Virus record (IMG/VR): IMGVR_UViG_3300028364_000048 | Coordinates: 1 to 50,672 of that record | Length of the DNA: 50,672 bases | Reading direction: 5' to 3' (one strand) | Source: a virus | Shown here: in pieces, positions 46,832 through 50,672 of the stretch | Numbering within the stretch: the stretch's first letter is position 1 | How the letters are laid out: every line of letters begins with the position of its first letter | Notes under the pieces: generated by a model | What the model was told of the DNA's origin: nothing | The model's input: only the letters and a program-made list of their open reading frames with translations | The model's database searches: none | Program-made: the position numbers and the translations under genes

Positions 46832-47943
46832 CAACCCGCGACACCCAGCGCAATCTTATGAGGTTGCTGGACAAGACGTGGCCTGGCGTCCAGTTAGAGT
46901 TTGTCGCAGCCATGCGCGCGGCGCGGGCGGGTGTCAATATGAAGGCACTTGAGGCGGCGATCGGGCGCGGTGATGCGGACGCTGCATTCCGCGCGCTCAG
47001 GTTCGATGCGGCCGATATGTTCCGCACCGATACGGCGATCACCACGGCTCTGGCGGCTGGCGGCAATTATCAGATGCGTGCATTTCAATACGCCACTCGC
47101 CGCGCTCCGATTGCCAACCAGATCGTGCAGTCATTCGGGGGCCGGAATGAGCGGGCCGAACGGATCGCGCGGGACTTGGGCGCGCGGCTGGTGACTGAGG
47201 TGGTGGACGACACCCGCGTGTTGATTGCCCAGACGATCAGGGGCGGCATTGAGGCTGGGGCAGGGCCGCTGCGCACCGCGCTGGACATTGGCGGTCGCGT
47301 GGTCAACGGAAAGAGGCAAGGCGGGCTGGTGGGGCTGCACAGCACGCAGGCGGAGTATGTCCAATCAATGCGGGCCGCGCTGTCGCCCACAAACGGTGTT
47401 GGGGTTCGCCGGATCGTGACGGACCCGCTTACAGGAAAACAGCGCGCGATCAAAGACTACTGGATTGGCCGAGACGGCACGCTGAAAAGCACATTCACCG
47501 CGCGCAACAAACAATCCGACGCTGCTATTTTCCGCGCCATTCGTGACGGCACAACTTTGCCACAATCCGCGATTGATCGGGCCGCGCAGGGCTATTCAAA
47601 CAACCTGCTGAAGCAGCGTGGCGAAACAATCGCCCGAACTGAAACGATGAAAGCCTTGAGCGCAGGGCGTCATGAGGCTGTCGCGCAGCTTATCGAAAAC
47701 ACGAACAATGATGTGCGAGCCGAGGACGCAAAAGGCAAGTGGAATTCAGCAGGCGATGCTAAAACGCGACCGACACATGCAGCCGCCAACGGACAGGTGG
47801 TGGCGTATGGTGAGCCGTTTATTGTGGGCGGCTATTCGATGATGTTCCCGCTCGACTCAAGCATGGGTGCACCGGCGTCTGAAGTCGTAAAGTGCAGATG
47901 CTACGAGGAAATCATAATCGACTTTTTTGCGAGGCTGAAGTGA
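46828..47943 (+). CDS. Minor head protein (Mu gpF-like)
   Basis: 371 residues. The C-terminus has the mark of the Mu F family: ARTETMKALSAGRHEAVAQL, then RPTHAAANGQVVAYGEPF, SSMGAPASEVVKCRCYEE, a conserved H..NGQ...GEPF...GAP..E..CRC pattern. It belongs to the head, often injected or near the portal. In many phages it is next to the portal gene; here it follows the neck genes. Confidence 0.85.
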   Translation: MTTRDTQRNLMRLLDKTWPGVQLEFVAAMRAARAGVNMKALEAAIGRGDADAAFRALRFDAADMFRTDTAITTALAAGGNYQMRAFQYATRRAPIANQIVQSFGGRNERAERIARDLGARLVTEVVDDTRVLIAQTIRGGIEAGAGPLRTALDIGGRVVNGKRQGGLVGLHSTQAEYVQSMRAALSPTNGVGVRRIVTDPLTGKQRAIKDYWIGRDGTLKSTFTARNKQSDAAIFRAIRDGTTLPQSAIDRAAQGYSNNLLKQRGETIARTETMKALSAGRHEAVAQLIENTNNDVRAEDAKGKWNSAGDAKTRPTHAAANGQVVAYGEPFIVGGYSMMFPLDSSMGAPASEVVKCRCYEEIIIDFFARLK

Positions 47944-48371
47944 TGGCAAAATATACTTTTGCAACTTTGGACCAATGGACCAAAAAGACGCAACAGCGGA
48001 TCGATGCCGTGCTGAAAGACGCAACGCAATCTGTAATTTCAGTGGCGCAAACCTCAAAGGGTCATGGGGGGCGGATGCCAGTGATCACAAACAAGCTGAG
48101 GGGCAGCCTTCAATCGTCAATCGCGGGCGGGGCGTTTGGCGAAGGTGAAAAGTCACACATTCTGGTTGCTGCACAAATGAAAGGCGGCGATCTGGGGACC
48201 TTCGTTTGGACGGCTGAATACGCACGTCGCGTAAATGATGGCTTTACCGGACCGGACAAGCTGGGCAGAACCTACAGCCAAGTGGGCGCGCACTTCGTCG
48301 AGGGGGCCGTCGATCAATGGCCAGCGATTGTGCGGGCGTCCATACGCAAGGCAAAGGCGCGGGTCAAATGA
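47943..48371 (+). CDS. Tail-completion/neck protein (HK97 gp10-like)
   Basis: 142 residues; start shares a base with the previous stop (TGATG). RMPVITNKLRGSLQSSIAGG (~44-63) and TAEYARRVNDGFTGP follow the gp10-type pattern of a neck protein, ending with a basic helix (VRASIRKAKARVK). Likely joins head and tail. Confidence 0.68.
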   Translation: MAKYTFATLDQWTKKTQQRIDAVLKDATQSVISVAQTSKGHGGRMPVITNKLRGSLQSSIAGGAFGEGEKSHILVAAQMKGGDLGTFVWTAEYARRVNDGFTGPDKLGRTYSQVGAHFVEGAVDQWPAIVRASIRKAKARVK

Positions 48372-48805
48372 CACATGACGAAATAGAAAGCGCCTTGAAC
48401 ACGCGTCTTGAAGCTACACCATCAGCGCCGCCTATCGTTTGGGGCGAGAATGCTCCCGGAGTTTATGACACACCGTCGCTGCAATACATCACCCCTGAGC
48501 CACCTTACTGGCTGGCTTATTTCACCAACACTCCGCCTGAGCGCCTTGGATTGTCCAAGTCAAGTCGAATGGTCATTCGCCTGTTTGTTGCGATCTTCGT
48601 GCAAGAGGGGACGTTCAAGGATAAAGCGAATGCGCAGGCGCAGCTTGTTCTTAACCAATTCCCCATTGACTTGATACTACCTGCTGGGAACGGTCAAATT
48701 CAGGTTGCGGAAATGGGCCACCCACAGCAGGGCGGAATGGACGGCGCATATTTTCGCAAGAACGTGTCGATCCGCTGCCGCGCAATCTTTCAAAGGACAC
48801 CATGA
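48368..48805 (+). CDS. Tail terminator (DUF4128/gpU-like)
   Basis: 145 residues. IVWGENAPGVYDTPSLQYIT (about 25-45) and the C-terminal GAYFRKNVSIRCRAIFQR match the phage proteins of this position that cap the tail tube. ATGA overlaps link it to its neighbours. Confidence 0.7.
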   Translation: MTHDEIESALNTRLEATPSAPPIVWGENAPGVYDTPSLQYITPEPPYWLAYFTNTPPERLGLSKSSRMVIRLFVAIFVQEGTFKDKANAQAQLVLNQFPIDLILPAGNGQIQVAEMGHPQQGGMDGAYFRKNVSIRCRAIFQRTP

Positions 48806-48957
48806 CCATGAACTGGCAGCCACACTATTGCGAAGAAGAAGTTACGGAACATAGCGATGGGTCGCGCACAATTTATCAGCGTCATTGGGTGTTCGGGATT
48901 TTGGTCAAAGACACATTCCCTTCAAGGCATCCTTCGCCGCAAAAAAGGACACCATGA
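48802..48957 (+). CDS. Hypothetical 51-residue protein
   Basis: Starts by ATGA overlap, MTMNWQPHYCEEEVTEHSDG, and ends by overlap with the next ATG. Aromatic and charged, with no known family. Its leader AGGACACCATGACCATGAA is repeated word for word before the next gene. Confidence 0.5.
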   Translation: MTMNWQPHYCEEEVTEHSDGSRTIYQRHWVFGILVKDTFPSRHPSPQKRTP

Positions 48958-49184
48958 CCATGAAAGCCAAACCTATCAGCGGCGCGCGGATCGTCACAAT
49001 GCCGACACCGACCGGCACGACGCCCGCCATGCTCTACAATGGCAAAAAGCCGAAGATCGGCGACGTGATGCAGTTTGCCATGCCCAACGGCGTCACATAT
49101 TCCGGCACGGTGGCCGAGGTCACAGAGGCTGACGGTGAGGTTCTGGTCGAGTTTACAAACGGCATCCTGCCGGTCACGAAATAG
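48954..49184 (+). CDS. Hypothetical 76-residue protein before the tail tube gene
   Basis: ATG 48954 or 48960; the former overlaps the previous stop. MTMKAKPISGARIVTMPTPT, then DVMQFAMPNGVTYSGTVAEV: beta-rich, probably an SH3-like fold. TAG stop. May be a tail-assembly accessory. Confidence 0.5.
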   Translation: MTMKAKPISGARIVTMPTPTGTTPAMLYNGKKPKIGDVMQFAMPNGVTYSGTVAEVTEADGEVLVEFTNGILPVTK

Positions 49185-49221
49185 GCACCCCGCCTATCCA
49201 CGCCATTGAAAGGAAATCATC

Positions 49222-49665
49222 ATGGCACTTACTGAAGGTATCGGCGGGTTTCTGTCCGTCTCGGCGGCCACCCCCGCATCATTTGACGCAGCCGGATACG
49301 TCGCGCTGACGTGGACCGAAGTGGGCGAAGCATCCGAAGTTCCAGAATTTGGCGCGGCCTATACGCCTGTCACGTTCACACCGCTCAAGACCGGCATCGT
49401 CAACAAATTCCACGGCGAACTGAACTATGGCTCGATCACCATTCCGCTCGGCTACGATTCTGCCGATGCTGGCCAGATCATCTTGCTTGCCGCGCTGGCT
49501 TCCAAGGACGAAATCAGCTTCCGCGAAACGCGCAGCGACGGCACAATCCGTTACATCATGGGCAAGGTCATGTCGTTCCCGCGCGGCCAGTCGGTCGGGT
49601 CGGTCAACATGGCAAGCTGCAACATCGAGTTCACGACCGCCGACGTGGAAGTCGCCGCACCGTAA
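49222..49665 (+). CDS. Major tail tube protein
   Basis: 147 residues behind AAAGGAAA. ALTEGIGGFLSVSAATPASF, then PEFGAAYTPVTFTPLKTGIV, NKFHGELNYGSITIPLGYDS and NMASCNIEFTTADVEVAAP follow the order of siphophage tail-tube proteins. It forms the stacked hexamer rings of the tail. No sheath gene is present, so the tail is non-contractile. Confidence 0.82.
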   Translation: MALTEGIGGFLSVSAATPASFDAAGYVALTWTEVGEASEVPEFGAAYTPVTFTPLKTGIVNKFHGELNYGSITIPLGYDSADAGQIILLAALASKDEISFRETRSDGTIRYIMGKVMSFPRGQSVGSVNMASCNIEFTTADVEVAAP

Positions 49666-49686
49666 TCCTGCACCTCCCGCAGGCTA

Positions 49687-49717
49687 GGGGGGTGAGGCGT
49701 GGTTGACCATGCCCCCC
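49687..49717 (+). terminator. Weak G/C hairpin after the tail tube gene
   Basis: GGGGGG (49687-49692) and CCCCCC (49712-49717), with TGGT/ACCA inside. It lies in the gap between tail tube and chaperone genes, where partial termination would keep tube protein in excess. No T-run follows. Confidence 0.3.
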
Positions 49718-49748
49718 GACTTCAACCACAACCAATAGGATCTAGACC

Positions 49749-50201
49749 ATGGATTGTTTCGACTCAGTATCAGCATCAGAGGCAGGCGCTTGGCTGCACC
49801 TGACAAGTCTTCGTACAGCCGCGCCAGCATACGTCACAGGCAAGGACGGCACGCCAGACATGACCAAACCCATGCGCATGCACCTTATGGGGATGGATGC
49901 GCCTGCGTATAAAGCCAAAGCCCGCAAGCGGGCCACAGCGCTTTTGAAACGCCGTGGCGGAAACCTCAACATTGCCAAAATGACCGAATTGCAGATTGGC
50001 GCGCTGATCGACGATGGCGTGGAGGGCCGTATTAGCGACGCTGTTGACGCCACAATCGGCTGGGAAAATCTGAGCCTTGACGGCAAACCTGTTGAGTTTT
50101 CTGCTGAGGCTGCCGAGGCGATTTACCGCAAGTACCCTGCCATCCTGGACGAGGTGATTGAGTTCTTGAAGGAAATGTCAAATTTTTTCGCACAAGCCTA
50201 G
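49749..50201 (+). CDS. Tail assembly chaperone, short form (gpG-like)
   Basis: 150 residues. HLMGMDAPAYKAKARKRATA is the recurrent motif of these chaperones, and IYRKYPAILDEVIEFLKEMS forms the end. It binds the tape measure during tail assembly. The last codons hold a slippery run at 50180-50189, so part of the ribosomes should shift -1 into the downstream frame. Confidence 0.8.
   Translation: MDCFDSVSASEAGAWLHLTSLRTAAPAYVTGKDGTPDMTKPMRMHLMGMDAPAYKAKARKRATALLKRRGGNLNIAKMTELQIGALIDDGVEGRISDAVDATIGWENLSLDGKPVEFSAEAAEAIYRKYPAILDEVIEFLKEMSNFFAQA
50180..50189 (+). promoter_or_regulatory. Programmed -1 frameshift site
   Basis: In the zero frame the run reads TCA-AAT-TTT-TTC. Both A-AAT-TTT (50180-50186) and T-TTT-TTC (50183-50189) are slippery heptamers. 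A -1 shift reads open from here to 50551, joining the two chaperone frames into one ~267-residue protein as in lambda G/GT. Confidence 0.78.
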
Positions 50202-50551
50202 AGGCGCTTTGTCTCTGGGCACGACAGCACGCATGGCTGGTCACAAAGCCGAAGGGCATAGATGTGACACGCTGGAGTTTTTTGGAGCGTGCAAATGAAG
50301 AGCCGGAGTTTCCAGAATTGCCTTTTCGCGGGCATCTTACGGAATGGCTGTTTGATGTTGGGCCGGTGATGGAAATTCCCGGGATGGGGTCGGTGGCCCT
50401 GTCCCATTTAGAAATTCAGTCGTGGGCCGCAAATATAGGGCTGACGTTTGAAGGCAACGAAGCGCAATGGCTTCAAAAGATGAGCGCAGTTTACTCTGCT
50501 GAGTTGTTAGCGTCGAGCGGCACGGGTACGTCGCAGCCGTATAGAGAATAG
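50186..50551 (+). CDS. Tail assembly chaperone, frameshift extension (gpT-like)
   Basis: 121 residues added by the -1 shift, ending TAG at 50551. The open frame begins inside the gpG-like gene and passes through GTG 50264, which has no ribosome site, so it is unlikely to start on its own. It is rich in Trp and acidic residues (RWSFLERANEEPEFPELPF, LSHLEIQSWAANIGL), as gpT-like tails are. It should link the chaperone to tail tube protein. Confidence 0.7.
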   Translation, partial: FRTSLEALCLWARQHAWLVTKPKGIDVTRWSFLERANEEPEFPELPFRGHLTEWLFDVGPVMEIPGMGSVALSHLEIQSWAANIGLTFEGNEAQWLQKMSAVYSAELLASSGTGTSQPYRE

Positions 50552-50563
50552 GAGGCACACCGC

Positions 50564-50672
50564 ATGGAAGACATGGCATCAGTTGGCCTTCAAGTCGACA
50601 GTCGACCCGTTCATGGGGCCAACAAAGACCTGGACAAGTTTTCTAATTCTGCAAAAAAGTCGGAAACTGCGG
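50564..50672 (+). CDS. Tail tape measure protein, N-terminal part
   Basis: ATG 50564 has AGGAGG upstream. The 36 codons (MEDMASVGLQVDSRPVHGAN, then KDLDKFSNSAKKSETA) match the usual N-terminus of phage tape measure proteins. It runs off the window. The C-terminal part starts at base 2, but direct joining of the two ends is out of frame (an in-frame TGA follows), so the middle is missing. Confidence 0.82.
   Translation, partial: MEDMASVGLQVDSRPVHGANKDLDKFSNSAKKSETA

Noticed and set aside
1-50672. tRNA genes, integrase, repressor, RNA polymerase
   Set aside because: Looked for by eye and not found; a tRNA-specific search was not possible here.
50564-50672. Simple circular joining of window end to window start
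   Set aside because: The last base plus the first two give GGC, then TGA stops the tape measure frame; sequence must be missing.

Overview
The window is almost all of the genome of a long-tailed (siphovirus-like) DNA phage. Both ends fall inside one gene, the tail tape measure protein: the right end carries its first 36 codons and the left end its last ~700. The contig is therefore a circular or terminally redundant genome opened inside that gene, with some tape-measure sequence missing. No integrase, excisionase, repressor, RNA polymerase, tRNA or CRISPR array was recognised, so a lytic lifestyle is the simplest reading. The host is probably an alphaproteobacterium, perhaps a Rhodobacteraceae. 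That rests on a VPLPA-CTERM-like tail on one phage protein and on the general look of the proteins, and it is an inference.

Layout. (1) A rightward late block runs from about 39.0 kb to the end and continues at position 1 to 11.8 kb. It encodes a NusG/RfaH-like factor, TerS, TerL, portal, a protease-scaffold fusion, decoration protein, capsid protein E, head-tail connectors, Mu F-like protein, tail tube, a tail chaperone pair with a -1 frameshift site, tape measure, distal tail and fibre proteins, a lysis cassette (amidase, holin candidate, overlapping Rz/Rz1), a large FN3 plus SGNH-esterase-like fibre and a beta-helix spike. The last two share one frame and are separated by a single UAG. (2) A leftward block runs from 38.6 kb down to 11.8 kb. 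It holds DNA replication (SF3 primase-helicase, family A polymerase, SSB, SNF2 helicase, ligase, DnaQ exonuclease, PD-(D/E)XK nuclease, a small beta-clamp-like protein), nucleotide metabolism (dCMP deaminase, a thymidylate synthase homologue with a dCMP-type active site, dNMP kinase, MazG-like pyrophosphohydrolase, methyltransferase) and many small hypothetical genes.

Regulation. At least thirteen near-identical promoters (twelve leftward, one rightward) precede the small early genes. Each has a -35 and a -10 hexamer exactly 17 bp apart, followed by a conserved start region, in two sequence classes. Hairpins follow many leftward genes, several with T-runs on the opposite strand. An AT-rich gene-free stretch of about 0.8 kb (37.0-37.7 kb), rich in AACCAA motifs and with a 22-bp direct repeat, is the best replication-origin candidate. 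A separate consensus-like promoter at 39.03 kb precedes the NusG-like gene and the late genes.

The most interesting points are a T4-like set of pyrimidine genes that may make a modified cytosine, the promoter family, the UAG between the two receptor-binding proteins, and the NusG-like factor with its duplicated hairpin leader.
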